A stretch of 64,000 bases of DNA from Geomonas oryzisoli (GCF_018986915.1 NZ_CP076723.1:4058228-4122227); one strand, 5' to 3'. Counted from the first letter of the stretch, positions 52,490 to 62,500 are shown. The notes: generated from the sequence alone by a model not told the origin. Numbers and translations: made by a program.

Positions 52490-53851
52490 TTAAGAGATGA
52501 GCCTCTTGATCCCCTCGATCACCCGGGCCTCCTCGGCGTCCTCGTGCATGATGTCCATGCGCAAAAGGTCCGGCTTGTCGCGCAGCAGCCCGGAGTTTTC
52601 CAGGTAGCGCGCCACCTCGGTCCACTGCGTCCCCGCGTGCTCGGCGATGGTGACCCCCATGCGGCTCACGTAGGTGAGGATCTTGACCAGCTCAGGGATC
52701 GACTTGTCGCCGCCGGTGTCCCAATCGTCGCCGTCGGTGCCGTGGAAGACGTAGATGTTGTAGTCCGCCGCCAGGTTCTCCTTCTCGACGATCTCGTTCA
52801 CCAGCTTGTAGGCGCTCGCCACCTCGGTCCCCCCGGCTACCCGGGAGTTATAGTAGGTGTCGAAGTCGGGCACTTCTTTCGCCTCGGTGTCGTGCAGGAT
52901 GAAGCGGGACTCCACCTGCCCGGCGTACTGGTACAGCAGCCAGCTGTAGATCATCACGTGCTGGGTCGCCACCAGCTCGGTGACCTTGCCCGCCATGGAA
53001 CCTGAGTAGTCGCGCAGGAAGAACACCATCGCCTGCGGCTCGTAATCCTTCTCCTGGGAAAAGATGCGGTACACCTTGTCCCTCGGCGAGATCAGGAACC
53101 GGGTCGGGTCCATGTCGGCGGGATCGGGCAGGTTCCCCAGCGAGATGTTGGTTTCCACGATCTTCCTGAGGGTCGCCTTCTTGTCCAGCACCTGGCCTGA
53201 GCCCCGGTTGCGGTCGGTGAGGTCGTAGATGTAGCGGGTGAAGGAGCGCTTCTTCCCCTTTTCCTTCAGGTTGGGGAGCTGGAACTGTTCGGTGAGCACC
53301 CGTCCCAGTTCGTATGCCGAAGCGCCCATTTCGTGGGCTTCCCCCTCACCCTGTCCCGGCCCCTGCCCGGGTTCCTCGCCGGTTTCGCGCACCTTCTGCT
53401 CGCCGATGACCTCGCCTTCTTCCCCCTTGCCGCTGCCTCCGGTAGAGCCACCCTCGCCTGGAGGACGGATGGTCGGGTCGTGCAGGAACTTCTCCTCCTC
53501 AGTGGAGGGGACCACCACGATCTTTCCCTTGCCCCCCTTGCCCGGCTTGATCAGCCTTCCCACCCTGATCTTGCGGGGGAAGCCGTCCTTCTCGCGCTGC
53601 CGGTCCCGCTCCAGGAGCTCGTCCAGCGCCTTCATGTGCAGCTGGTAGGGGTTGGGGACCCGCTCCTGGTCCTGCAGCACCGCCAGGTCATGCCAGGCGT
53701 AGAGGCCGCGGGAGAAGTCGGGGAAAGGTCCGCGCCGGTCGGAGACGGAGATTTCCCGCGCTCCCGCCAGCTCCTCGCGAAAGCGCGCCTCGCGTTCGGG
53801 GTCCAGCCCCTTGGCCTTCAGTTGTTCGAGGTATTTCTCGGGATCTTTCAT
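52490..53851 (-). CDS. DUF444 (YeaH-type) protein with von Willebrand A-like domain
   Basis: This is a 453-residue protein. The N-terminal half is charged and partly disordered (residues 120-165: Gly/Glu/Gln-rich GSTGGSGKGEEGEV, EEPGQGPGQGEGEAHE). The C-terminal half has a VWA-like fold with MIDAS-type FFLRDYSGSMAGK and later RVAGGTEVASAY and FHGTDGDDWDTGG. DUF444 proteins accompany PrkA (E. coli yeaG-yeaH) and are needed for the same starvation phenotypes; the domain suggests a scaffold or metal-dependent adhesion role inside the cell. It is second in the operon after prkA; its own Shine-Dalgarno is weak, and a GTAGGGG-type repeat pair lies between the two genes. Confidence 0.94.
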   Translation of the reverse strand: MKDPEKYLEQLKAKGLDPEREARFREELAGAREISVSDRRGPFPDFSRGLYAWHDLAVLQDQERVPNPYQLHMKALDELLERDRQREKDGFPRKIRVGRLIKPGKGGKGKIVVVPSTEEEKFLHDPTIRPPGEGGSTGGSGKGEEGEVIGEQKVRETGEEPGQGPGQGEGEAHEMGASAYELGRVLTEQFQLPNLKEKGKKRSFTRYIYDLTDRNRGSGQVLDKKATLRKIVETNISLGNLPDPADMDPTRFLISPRDKVYRIFSQEKDYEPQAMVFFLRDYSGSMAGKVTELVATQHVMIYSWLLYQYAGQVESRFILHDTEAKEVPDFDTYYNSRVAGGTEVASAYKLVNEIVEKENLAADYNIYVFHGTDGDDWDTGGDKSIPELVKILTYVSRMGVTIAEHAGTQWTEVARYLENSGLLRDKPDLLRMDIMHEDAEEARVIEGIKRLIS

Positions 53852-53875
53852 GGCATCGTCGGCCTTTTAAAAGGC

Positions 53876-53976
53876 GGGCGAATGATTATTCGCCCCTACG
53901 GTCATTGCTCTTCCACCATTGCCCACAACAATCTGCCAAAGACGCGGCCTCTGTAGGGGCGAATAATCAGTCGCCC
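53876..53976. repeat. GTAGGGGCGAATAAT repeats, inverted pair in the opposite arrangement
   Basis: Copies at 53876-53899 (GGGCGAATGATTATTCGCCC then CTAC) and 53953-53976 (GTAGGGGCGAATAATC, ending AGTCGCCC) face outward-inward in the reverse order from the pair at 39271-39368. They lie within the prkA-DUF444 intergenic gap, inside the operon. Confidence 0.9.
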
Positions 53977-54002
53977 CCCCTCACCGCGAACAGGCGCCGC
54001 TG

Positions 54003-56054
54003 CTAGCTCTCATCCTCCTGCGTGCAGAAATACTCGATGGTCTTCTGTGCACAGGTGCGGCAGTAGCCGAGTTTCCCCAGCATGGTCACGATCATCCGGT
54101 CGTAGAGCTTCTGGTTTTCCTCGTTGGTCCGGTTGGCGAGCGCCCCGATCAGGCTACCGGCGCCGGCGATGTCCGATTTGAGCCGCACGTCGGTGACCGC
54201 CTTGACCAGTTCCAGGTTGTCCATGAAGTCGTAGCTCGGGTCGACCGAGATCTTCTGACCGTAGATCTTCCTGATCGAGGTACGGAAGGAGGCGCGCTGC
54301 TCCTCGGTCTTAAGACCTATGCGCTCCTCGACGCTCTTCACGTAACGTTCGTCGATCTTGAGGGCCTTCAGCTCGCCGGTCTGGGGGTCTTTATACTTCC
54401 ACATCCGGTCCGGTCCCAGGTTCTCGGCATCGATGCCGATGATCATGTTGACGTAGTTCTGCACGTCCTTCTTGATGGCGAACGGTTCATCCATGTAGGC
54501 GTTGAACATCTCGGTCATGATCCGTTCCCGGTAAAGCTTCTTGCCGGTCTTCAGGTCTTCCAGGTATTTCGCCCGCTCGTTGGGTTCCACCACGTAGTCG
54601 AGCACGACCCGCTCCAGGCTCCTGAAGACGTCGTAGGCCACCATGCAGCGCCCCTCGTTGGTCTCGGAGCTCTCCTTGAGGATCTGGATACTGCGGCCGA
54701 GGCTTCTGTGCCCCAAGCCGCGCTGCCCGAAGCGCTTGGTGATGTCGGGCTCCTGCCCCAGGGTATCGATCACCTCGGCGAGCGCCTTGATGCTCTTCTC
54801 GCCGGCCACCTCGCCGGCGGCAAGCTTCATGGTCTCGATCGGGGTCAGCTTCTCGGACCGGGGGAGCCTGGTGAGCACCACCCCTACCGAGGCCGCATAG
54901 TTGAGGTTCGGGTCCTGATGCAACACTTCCTTGGTAAGGGTGGTCTTCGATTCGCCGCCGATGGCGTAGGCGGTGAGCCCTTCCTGCATGCGATAGTTGG
55001 TGTTGTGCGAGACGTAGCAGATCCTGCAGCGGTCCACGATCGGCGCCTCCTCCTTCTCCGCGAGGAAGCGGTTGAACTCGGAGTTGTTGCTGGTGGCGAT
55101 GATCATGGAGTCGATGGGCCACTTGTAACCGTCGATCTCGATGGCCCGGTTCTGGATCACGCCCAGGTAGACCTGCACCAGGTCCTTCTTGTTCTTGAAG
55201 ATCTCGTCCGAGAAGTGGACGCCGCCTCCCGCCACGCGGGCCAGCGCGCCGCGGCGCAGGTCGAAGCGGTACGGGTTGTTGGTGTCGGAGAGGTGCAAGA
55301 GGCGCTGGATCGATTCCTCGCCGAGCAGGTCCACGGCGGACGAGGTGATCTTGTCCTTGGCCGGATACTTGCCGGTGAGGGTCCCCAGGCTCTCGCTCAT
55401 CGGTACCGGCAGGATGGCGATACTCTCCAGGACCTTCTCGATGTCGTTATCGTGGTACTGCCTGATTTCGTTCAGGATGTAGCCGGTGCTCGCGCCCAGG
55501 GGGCGGTAGTTCCGGTACAGCGTTTCGATCTCGGCGTCCGAGAACCCCTGTTCCCCGATGAAGCGGCGACTTTCCTCCGGATCATCGAAGAGGTTCATGG
55601 CCAGGATCATGGGATCTTCGTAGGTCTCCGAATCGATCTCCCGGATCCTGCCGTAGTTGCCCAGCTGGTCCATGTTGAGGAACCGGAAGCTGTACTTGCG
55701 GTTGCGCCCCTGCAGGAAATTCCGGTACTTGCCGCAGAGGAACTCCACGAAGAAAGTCTTGCCGTTGCCGGGCTCGCCGACCAGCACGAACGCCATCTCC
55801 TTACTGGAACCACCCTCGGCAGCGTCCTTCACGAACGAGACGAAGCTGTTGATCTCGTCGTACATGCCGATTGTGTGCTTGCGTCCGGTTCGGAAGATGT
55901 TGAAGTCATAGGTCGTTTTGCCGTTGACGACGACCTTCTCGAAACCCGGCTCCAGGATCATCCGAATGATCCCCTGGAAGGCATTCTCGAAAACCCTTTC
56001 TCCCGCCTTGACGGCGGCCAGGTGTTGACGGAGCGTTTCGTTCTTGGCAGTCAT
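54003..56054 (-). CDS. prkA: PrkA family serine protein kinase / AAA+ protein
   Basis: At 683 residues, an N-terminal PrkA AAA domain (about 15-380; Walker A GEPGNGKTFFVEFL, sensor-like MIIATSNNSEFNRF) is followed by the PrkA C-terminal kinase-like domain (about 400-683; SLGRSIQILKESSETNEGRCMVAYDVFRSLE). The length fits the family (about 630-690). In E. coli the homologue YeaG acts in nitrogen starvation and stationary phase. GGAGGG lies 5 nt before the ATG. It is first of four genes (prkA, DUF444, spoVR, second PrkA). A cysteine-containing C-terminus (YCRTCAQKTIEYFC) is an added feature that could bind a metal. Confidence 0.96.
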   Translation of the reverse strand: MTAKNETLRQHLAAVKAGERVFENAFQGIIRMILEPGFEKVVVNGKTTYDFNIFRTGRKHTIGMYDEINSFVSFVKDAAEGGSSKEMAFVLVGEPGNGKTFFVEFLCGKYRNFLQGRNRKYSFRFLNMDQLGNYGRIREIDSETYEDPMILAMNLFDDPEESRRFIGEQGFSDAEIETLYRNYRPLGASTGYILNEIRQYHDNDIEKVLESIAILPVPMSESLGTLTGKYPAKDKITSSAVDLLGEESIQRLLHLSDTNNPYRFDLRRGALARVAGGGVHFSDEIFKNKKDLVQVYLGVIQNRAIEIDGYKWPIDSMIIATSNNSEFNRFLAEKEEAPIVDRCRICYVSHNTNYRMQEGLTAYAIGGESKTTLTKEVLHQDPNLNYAASVGVVLTRLPRSEKLTPIETMKLAAGEVAGEKSIKALAEVIDTLGQEPDITKRFGQRGLGHRSLGRSIQILKESSETNEGRCMVAYDVFRSLERVVLDYVVEPNERAKYLEDLKTGKKLYRERIMTEMFNAYMDEPFAIKKDVQNYVNMIIGIDAENLGPDRMWKYKDPQTGELKALKIDERYVKSVEERIGLKTEEQRASFRTSIRKIYGQKISVDPSYDFMDNLELVKAVTDVRLKSDIAGAGSLIGALANRTNEENQKLYDRMIVTMLGKLGYCRTCAQKTIEYFCTQEDES

Positions 56055-56118
56055 GGTTTCCCTCCGCGTGTTATTAAGCTGCGGTCTTCGTTTTAATTGA
56101 TTTTGACATCCAAAAAAA

Positions 56119-56159
56119 ATTATACCCCCCCTCCCTTTACTTTTGCAAAGGCTTTACCG
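56119..56159 (-). promoter_or_regulatory. Overlapping candidate sigma54 and sigma70 promoters of the prkA operon
   Basis: On the minus strand CGGTAAA-N4-TTGCA (56159-56144) has GG and GC exactly 10 bp apart, as required for sigma54; the -12 box is perfect, the -24 box partial. The same TTGCAA (56148-56143) followed after 18 bp by TATAAT (56124-56119) is a good sigma70 promoter. The two cannot be used by one polymerase at once. Nitrogen-starvation control of yeaG in E. coli is NtrC/sigma54 linked, which makes the first reading worth testing. Confidence 0.4.
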
Positions 56160-56434
56160 TTGAGGCTCTTTGGGCCGCTCCGGCAGGGGCAGGGGCGTTT
56201 CGGGCAGAATTAAACAGCGATACTGCTGCGAATACATTAGAAATTTAGCAAGTTGATTGTACCGGGAGCTTTCGTTTCTGCAACCGGGGAGGAGAGGTAT
56301 TATGCCGGGGGCGGGATGAAACGGCCGTGGAGTCCACGGCTTGCGCTTCGCTTTAAAATTTCCTATCCTCTGGTACCATTTGCTGGTCCCGGTCCGGGAA
56401 GGCTTTTAATTGGGATGAAGAAAAGGAGGCTTAC
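56160..56434. other. Divergent intergenic region between prkA and a lipoprotein gene
   Basis: No gene is supported. The part from 56160 to 56220 is GC-rich, and 56220-56430 is of mixed composition with a short stem near 56330 (GCCGTGG-AGT-CCACGGC). A 61-codon open frame (56253-56438) has no ribosome-binding site or protein-like pattern. No regulatory RNA class is recognised. Confidence 0.4.
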
Positions 56435-57061
56435 ATGAAGAGGAGAATTTTGTGGCTGGTGCTGGCAGCGGTGCTTGTTGCCCTGGCGGGATGCGGAGGA
56501 GGAGAAGATCGCCCGCTGTTCCGGGAAGTGATACCGAGCGACGTAGCTTTGGATGGAGAAATTGTCGATGTGGGTGGTGTCCTGAATCCCCCTACATTTG
56601 CAGACACTGTTACCGGTATATATGCCGGGGTCGACCCCGATACTGGTGATATTTACCGGTCCTTCCTCCACTTCCCGCTGACAACAATACCCGGTGACGC
56701 GTTAATAAGCTCGGCCACACTCAGTTTTGTCGTAAAAAGCGTGGACCCGTTAACTCCTCTAGACACGATACCTATTAGCGTGGAACTGGTCTCTTTCGGC
56801 CCACCGCTCGAAGCCGCATACTTCGACCTCCCACCCATCGTGGTTACCAGCATAACGCCACCGATTTCTATCAATGATGCAACTCATCGTATTGACATCC
56901 CCGTCACCTCCCTCATGGTGGAAGCTCAACGACAGGGTCTCGCCAACTTTCAGGTACGTCTGAGGCAAGAGAACGATTATACGACCACCGTACCGGGGCT
57001 AATGCAGATAGATGAGGCGTCTGTAGCCAACGAGCCACGTCTTACAGTTTTTTATTTCTAG
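56435..57061 (+). CDS. Lipoprotein of unknown function
   Basis: At 208 residues, a lipoprotein signal peptide ends in the lipobox LAGC (MKRRILWLVLAAVLVALAGC). The mature part is beta-rich (GIYAGVDPDTGDIYRSFLHFPLTTIPGDALISSATLSFVVKS, then INDATHRIDIPVTSLMVEAQRQGLANFQVRLRQEND). The phrase pattern RSFLHFPL...ISSATLSF resembles DNRLRE-like carbohydrate/adhesion domains of extracellular proteins, a tentative call. Base composition and codon use are clearly more AT-rich than the neighbours, which suggests a more recent arrival. AAAAGGAGG precedes the ATG. Its TAG stop shares CTAG with the convergent HD-domain gene. Confidence 0.8.
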   Translation: MKRRILWLVLAAVLVALAGCGGGEDRPLFREVIPSDVALDGEIVDVGGVLNPPTFADTVTGIYAGVDPDTGDIYRSFLHFPLTTIPGDALISSATLSFVVKSVDPLTPLDTIPISVELVSFGPPLEAAYFDLPPIVVTSITPPISINDATHRIDIPVTSLMVEAQRQGLANFQVRLRQENDYTTTVPGLMQIDEASVANEPRLTVFYF

Positions 57062-58506
57062 AAGTACCTGCTCACGTCAAGGTCATAGAGGTAAGGATCC
57101 AAAACAGCGCTGATGGTTTGGGGGGAGCCGGGGGAGCCTAGGGCGATCACCTCTCCCCCCTCCGTCTCGCGCCCCTCGCGGTCTGCGATGATGCGCACCA
57201 ACGGGTTGTCCCACTGGGCCGGATCCTCGCTGTTCCCCACCACCACCGCGATATCCTTGTCGTCCAGAAGCAGCAGCGACCCGACCGGGTGGATCCCCAC
57301 GCAACTGACGAACACCTTCAGGAGCGCCTGGTCGTAGGACTTGCCGCTTTGCGACAGCATCACCCTGAGGGCTTTGTGGGGGGGATAGGCGGTCCGGCCG
57401 CTGACCCGCGAGGAGGTAAGCCCGTCGTAGCTGTCGGCAATGCTTATGATCCGCCCCAGCAGTCCCAGCTTCCGGTACCCCAGACGCGGGTAACCGGAGA
57501 AGTCCGCCATCAGGTGATGCTCGAAGATGCCGGTCACGATGCGTGCCGTGAGATCGTCGAGCCCCTTCAGCTTCATCACCTTCCTCACCCCGTATAGCGG
57601 ATGCTTTTCCATCACCTGCCGTTCCTCGTTCGAAAGCTCGCCCGGCTTATCCAGGATCGCACCGGGGACGTCGCAGTTGCCGATGTCGTGGAACAAAGCG
57701 GCAAGCCCCAGCTCACAGAGATGGAATCTGTTCATCCCCAGCCGTTTGCCCATCAATAGCGAGAGGATGCAGACGTTGGCGGCGTGATGCTGCGACGAAC
57801 TGTCATGGGAGCGCATGGTGCTGAGCCCCAAAAGGTCGGCCTCGTGGGTGTAGAGCAGGTCGATGATCTGCTGCACCACGCGCTTGGATTCCCTCAGACG
57901 CAGCCTGCGCCCGGATGCCACCTCGGCCGCCACCTCGTCCATGGTGGAAAGGAGCTTACGGTACAGCGGCCGGACCTTGTCCCCGGCCGCCCGGGCCCGC
58001 CTGAGCTGCGGCGTTATGGTCAGCACCTCGTCCTCGCGCAGCAGGTCGAGCTCCAGATTGCCGATTCCCCTTTGCTGCACCGCCTCCAGCAACCGCTGGA
58101 AACACTCCGTCTCGTCCTCCTGAGGCTCCTGCAGCAGGTACACGAAACGCTGCAGGTCTGCGCTGGTGACGCCCGGGCCGAAGGTGATCCTCCCCAGGTG
58201 ATGGCGCCGCATCAGCTCCGTGATGTAGCGGGGTCCCTCGAAACTGGCAATGTCCGGCCTGAGCCGGAGGTCGCCAAGGTAGAGATGCCCCCCCTTGAAG
58301 ATCAGGGAGGCATCTTCATCCTTCCCGGTGATCGCCCGCACCACCTCGAGGAGGTTCCCGACCCGCTGCACGATCGCCGCGTGGCCGGCGCCGTAATTTA
58401 CCGAGCTCTTGAGCAGGACGAATAAGTGCGACACCAGGGTCTTGCCCAGCCGCGCCAACTCGTCTCCCACAGGTTGCCGATCCATCTCAAGCGCCATGGC
58501 GCTCAC
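57058..58506 (-). CDS. HD-GYP-like domain protein with an N-terminal domain shared with its neighbour
   Basis: At 482 residues, the N-terminal 150 residues (LFVLLKSSVNYGAGHAAIVQRV, DLRLRPDIASFEGPRYITELMRRHHLGRITFGPGVTSADLQRFVYLL) share a pattern with the N-terminus of the upstream HEAT protein. A helical linker follows, then HD-GYP (about 240-400; ALFHDIGNCDVPGAILDKPGELSNEE, FEHHLMADFSGYPR, IISIADSYDGL). The HD dyad and GYP remain, but HDxGK is HDIGN and HHExxDG is EHHLMAD, so cyclic di-GMP hydrolysis is doubtful. The C-terminus has a small beta module. It begins at GTG overlapping the upstream stop (GTGA); an ATG at 58497 with GAGG upstream is equally possible. Confidence 0.85.
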   Translation of the reverse strand: MSAMALEMDRQPVGDELARLGKTLVSHLFVLLKSSVNYGAGHAAIVQRVGNLLEVVRAITGKDEDASLIFKGGHLYLGDLRLRPDIASFEGPRYITELMRRHHLGRITFGPGVTSADLQRFVYLLQEPQEDETECFQRLLEAVQQRGIGNLELDLLREDEVLTITPQLRRARAAGDKVRPLYRKLLSTMDEVAAEVASGRRLRLRESKRVVQQIIDLLYTHEADLLGLSTMRSHDSSSQHHAANVCILSLLMGKRLGMNRFHLCELGLAALFHDIGNCDVPGAILDKPGELSNEERQVMEKHPLYGVRKVMKLKGLDDLTARIVTGIFEHHLMADFSGYPRLGYRKLGLLGRIISIADSYDGLTSSRVSGRTAYPPHKALRVMLSQSGKSYDQALLKVFVSCVGIHPVGSLLLLDDKDIAVVVGNSEDPAQWDNPLVRIIADREGRETEGGEVIALGSPGSPQTISAVLDPYLYDLDVSRYF

Positions 58507-60191
58507 CTCGTCCTACCCGGGGTTTTTTCCCGGAATGCATGGGAAGCGATGGCCTGGTCCAGGATGGACCTCAGCTCGCCTCCCTTTTTCTGATCGCGCG
58601 CCTCTTTCAGGAGCTGCAGGGCCGAACTGCTGCGGATCCGTCCCAGCCCCAGGGCCGCAAGCTGCACGCTTTCCTTCTCATTCCCCTTCTGGAACCAGTA
58701 CCGCTTCATGAGCTGTTCGCGCAGCATGGGGAGTACGCTCTCCTGTCCCAGCTCACCCAGCGCCAGGAAGATCTCTTTCTTCTCCTCGAAAGGGCGCTCC
58801 TGGAAATCTTCGGCCCCGGCCAGCGCAACGATGGGTTTCAGCGCGAAGGGAAGCCTCTCCCGGGTAAGCACCTGGAGCGCCTTGACCCGCAATGCGCTCG
58901 AGTCGTCCCTCAGGTACTTCAGCAGGTAGGTCTTGGCCTTGGCATCGGCGGTACGTTCCAAAAAGCCAAGCACTTCGCGCCGGATGCGCGGCTCCCGATG
59001 CGAGATCAGCCCGAGAATCATCTTTAGCGCCGCCGGGGTCCCGATTAGGGAAAGTATCAGCACCACGTTGCGCACCAGGTACCAACGCGGATCGCTGAGA
59101 AAGGGTTCGAATACCGCAGGGTTCTCCCCCCCCAGCTCCACCAGGACCTCCACGATCAGCTTGCGCACCTTGAGCTTCTCCACCCGCCCGAGCAGCTCGC
59201 AGATCGCCGCGAGCGAAGGGATGCCCAGTATCAGCAACAGCTCCTTCAACTGCACGTAATCTATCACCGCCTCGGCACTGTCCAGTGCCACCTTGAGCAC
59301 ATCCACGGTCGAGCCCGAGAGTACCCCGGCCAGTGCGGCAGCCAACTGCTGCCGCTGTTCCGCAGCGGTCGTCGGCAGCTTTTGCAGACGGTCCATGAAG
59401 CGCGCAAGCTGGAGTGCGTGCGCTATGTCGCCGGCCACCACCAAGTTGACGGTCAGGTTCCCCAGGATGGCGGTGAAGTCCGCGAAAAGCTCCGGTTCCT
59501 GGATCTCGCCTAGGATAGCGGCGTGGATCCTGATCACGTCATCGAGTCCGTTGCAGCGGCCCTCGACCTCGACGGCCTTACGCAGCCACGCCTCCTCCTC
59601 GGCGCTCAGCATGAGCAGGTGCTTCGGAATCATCCTTGGTGCAGCGGGGGGCTGTTCAACGAGCGCCTGCCGGATCCGCTCCAGGGCATCCCGCTGCTGG
59701 AGCGCATCGTCGGCTTGCTGTATCAGATAGGGGTCGCTGAAGTCGTCCTCGGTGAGGTAACCGATGTGCTGGAGGTTGCGCTCCCAAAGCTGCGTCACCA
59801 CGTCGTCGTCGCTGCTGGAACGCTCGAATCCGACCACCCCGAGAAAGGCCACGATCTCTGCCGATTCCACCCCCTGGTCGAAGAACAGGGTTCTTATGCC
59901 GTCGGCGTGAAGCCGGCTGGCCAGGCTCTCCTTGGGGTCCTTGTTCTCGTAGACCAGCGCGCCGTGGTAGCGCAGGGCGAACTGCTCCACATCGAGGGAG
60001 AGCTCCCCGTAACGCGCCAGATGCACCGTCATCCTGGTGCCGAGGTCCGAGATGAAACCGATCAGCACCGGGTTGTTGGGCAGGTAGATCCTGAGGGCCT
60101 TCGACGTCTTGAGCATCGCGAGGATGATTTGGGTGACCGAGGCCAGTTCTTCCTTGCCGACCTCCGGTTGCTCGACTGCCTGTTCGATCAT
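58503..60191 (-). CDS. HEAT-repeat protein of unknown function
   Basis: This is a 562-residue cytoplasmic protein. The first 130 residues (ILAMLKTSKALRIYLPNNPVLIGF, DVEQFALRYHGALVYENKDPKESLASRLHADGIRTLFFDQGVESAEIVAFLGVV) match the N-terminal pattern of the HD-GYP-like protein encoded next. The middle is helical. From about residue 330 there are HEAT-like helical pairs (AICELLGRVEKLKVRKLIVEVLVELG, PRWYLVRNVVLILSLIG, REPRIRREVLGFLERTADAKAKTYLLKYL). HEAT arrays bind protein partners; the coupled HD-GYP-like gene (4-bp overlap) is the obvious candidate. The family is frequent in Geobacter-type genomes without a known role. Confidence 0.85.
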   Translation of the reverse strand: MIEQAVEQPEVGKEELASVTQIILAMLKTSKALRIYLPNNPVLIGFISDLGTRMTVHLARYGELSLDVEQFALRYHGALVYENKDPKESLASRLHADGIRTLFFDQGVESAEIVAFLGVVGFERSSSDDDVVTQLWERNLQHIGYLTEDDFSDPYLIQQADDALQQRDALERIRQALVEQPPAAPRMIPKHLLMLSAEEEAWLRKAVEVEGRCNGLDDVIRIHAAILGEIQEPELFADFTAILGNLTVNLVVAGDIAHALQLARFMDRLQKLPTTAAEQRQQLAAALAGVLSGSTVDVLKVALDSAEAVIDYVQLKELLLILGIPSLAAICELLGRVEKLKVRKLIVEVLVELGGENPAVFEPFLSDPRWYLVRNVVLILSLIGTPAALKMILGLISHREPRIRREVLGFLERTADAKAKTYLLKYLRDDSSALRVKALQVLTRERLPFALKPIVALAGAEDFQERPFEEKKEIFLALGELGQESVLPMLREQLMKRYWFQKGNEKESVQLAALGLGRIRSSSALQLLKEARDQKKGGELRSILDQAIASHAFREKTPGRTR

Positions 60192-60288
60192 GCTTCGCCC
60201 TCGCCTGCGGTGGTGGTTCCATCCACTCAGACCGCCCTAGCCTATCCCGGTTGCTTCATGAGCCTTCAGCATCATGCACACCGGCGTA

Positions 60289-60317
60289 AGCATACGCTTT
60301 CCCTCACCTTATGTAAA
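60289..60317 (-). promoter_or_regulatory. Candidate sigma70 promoter of the HEAT / HD-GYP-like operon
   Basis: On the minus strand TTTACA (60317-60312), 17 bp, TATGCT (60294-60289) lies about 90 nt upstream of the HEAT-protein ATG. Confidence 0.5.
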
Positions 60318-60371
60318 GAGAGCCCCTTAGGAGAGGCGCTCCCGCCGTATGGCTTAATAAAAGCGGAGGCA

Positions 60372-60408
60372 TAAAAAAAAGGGAGCCGGCCTGAGGCCGA
60401 CTCCCTTT
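60372..60408 (-). terminator. Intrinsic terminator of groEL
   Basis: On the minus strand AAAGGGAGTCGGCC, loop TCA, GGCCGGCTCCCTTT forms a stem with one mismatch, followed by a run of T, about 25 nt after the groEL stop. Confidence 0.95.
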
Positions 60409-60433
60409 GGTTGCTGCTTGGGGACTGCAGGGC

Positions 60434-62107
<1,674 letters not shown>

Positions 62108-62120
62108 TTATAGTATTGGA

Positions 62121-62411
62121 TTACTTCTCGAGAACGCCGAGGATGTCGTCCTCGCGCATGATCAGGAAATCCTCGCCTTCCAGCTTCACTTCGCTCCCTG
62201 CGTACTTGCCGAACAGCACCTTGTCGCCCACCTTCAGATCGATCGGGTACACCTTGCCGTCCTCGCCCCTCTTCCCGTTGCCTACTGCCACGACTTCGCC
62301 CTGCTGCGGCTTTTCCTTGGCGGTTTCCGGGATGTACAGACCACCGGCGGTCATGGTAGCTTCCTCAACCCTCTTAACGATGATACGGTCCTGCAGCGGT
62401 CTAAGATTCAT
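62121..62411 (-). CDS. groES: Co-chaperonin GroES
   Basis: At 96 residues ([40 protein letters not shown]...) it has the mobile loop and the length of GroES. It caps the GroEL ring. The start at 62411 is set by family N-terminus and by AAGGAGAGG just upstream; longer frames run into the CIRCE leader. It is first in the operon, with groEL 34 nt downstream. Confidence 0.99.
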   Translation of the reverse strand: MNLRPLQDRIIVKRVEEATMTAGGLYIPETAKEKPQQGEVVAVGNGKRGEDGKVYPIDLKVGDKVLFGKYAGSEVKLEGEDFLIMREDDILGVLEK

Positions 62412-62463
62412 GCTTTCCTCTCCTTTCTTGAGATGCATCGATCTCTTGATATTGAAAAAAATA

Positions 62464-62490
62464 TTAGCACTCAAAACTGCTGAGTGCTAA
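62464..62490 (-). promoter_or_regulatory. CIRCE operator (HrcA binding site)
   Basis: A perfect inverted repeat TTAGCACTC-N9-GAGTGCTAA lies between the groES promoter and start codon. It is the consensus CIRCE element at which HrcA represses chaperone operons until heat shock. It also sits in the 5' leader of the mRNA. Confidence 0.98.
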
Positions 62491-62500
62491 ATGCCTGCTA

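Noticed and set aside
54708..56096. 462-codon open frame opposite prkA, and similar long antisense frames opposite pyc, the PilB fusion, SpoVR and groEL
   Set aside because: Strong third-position GC bias of the true genes keeps one antisense frame open; translations show no recognisable motif.
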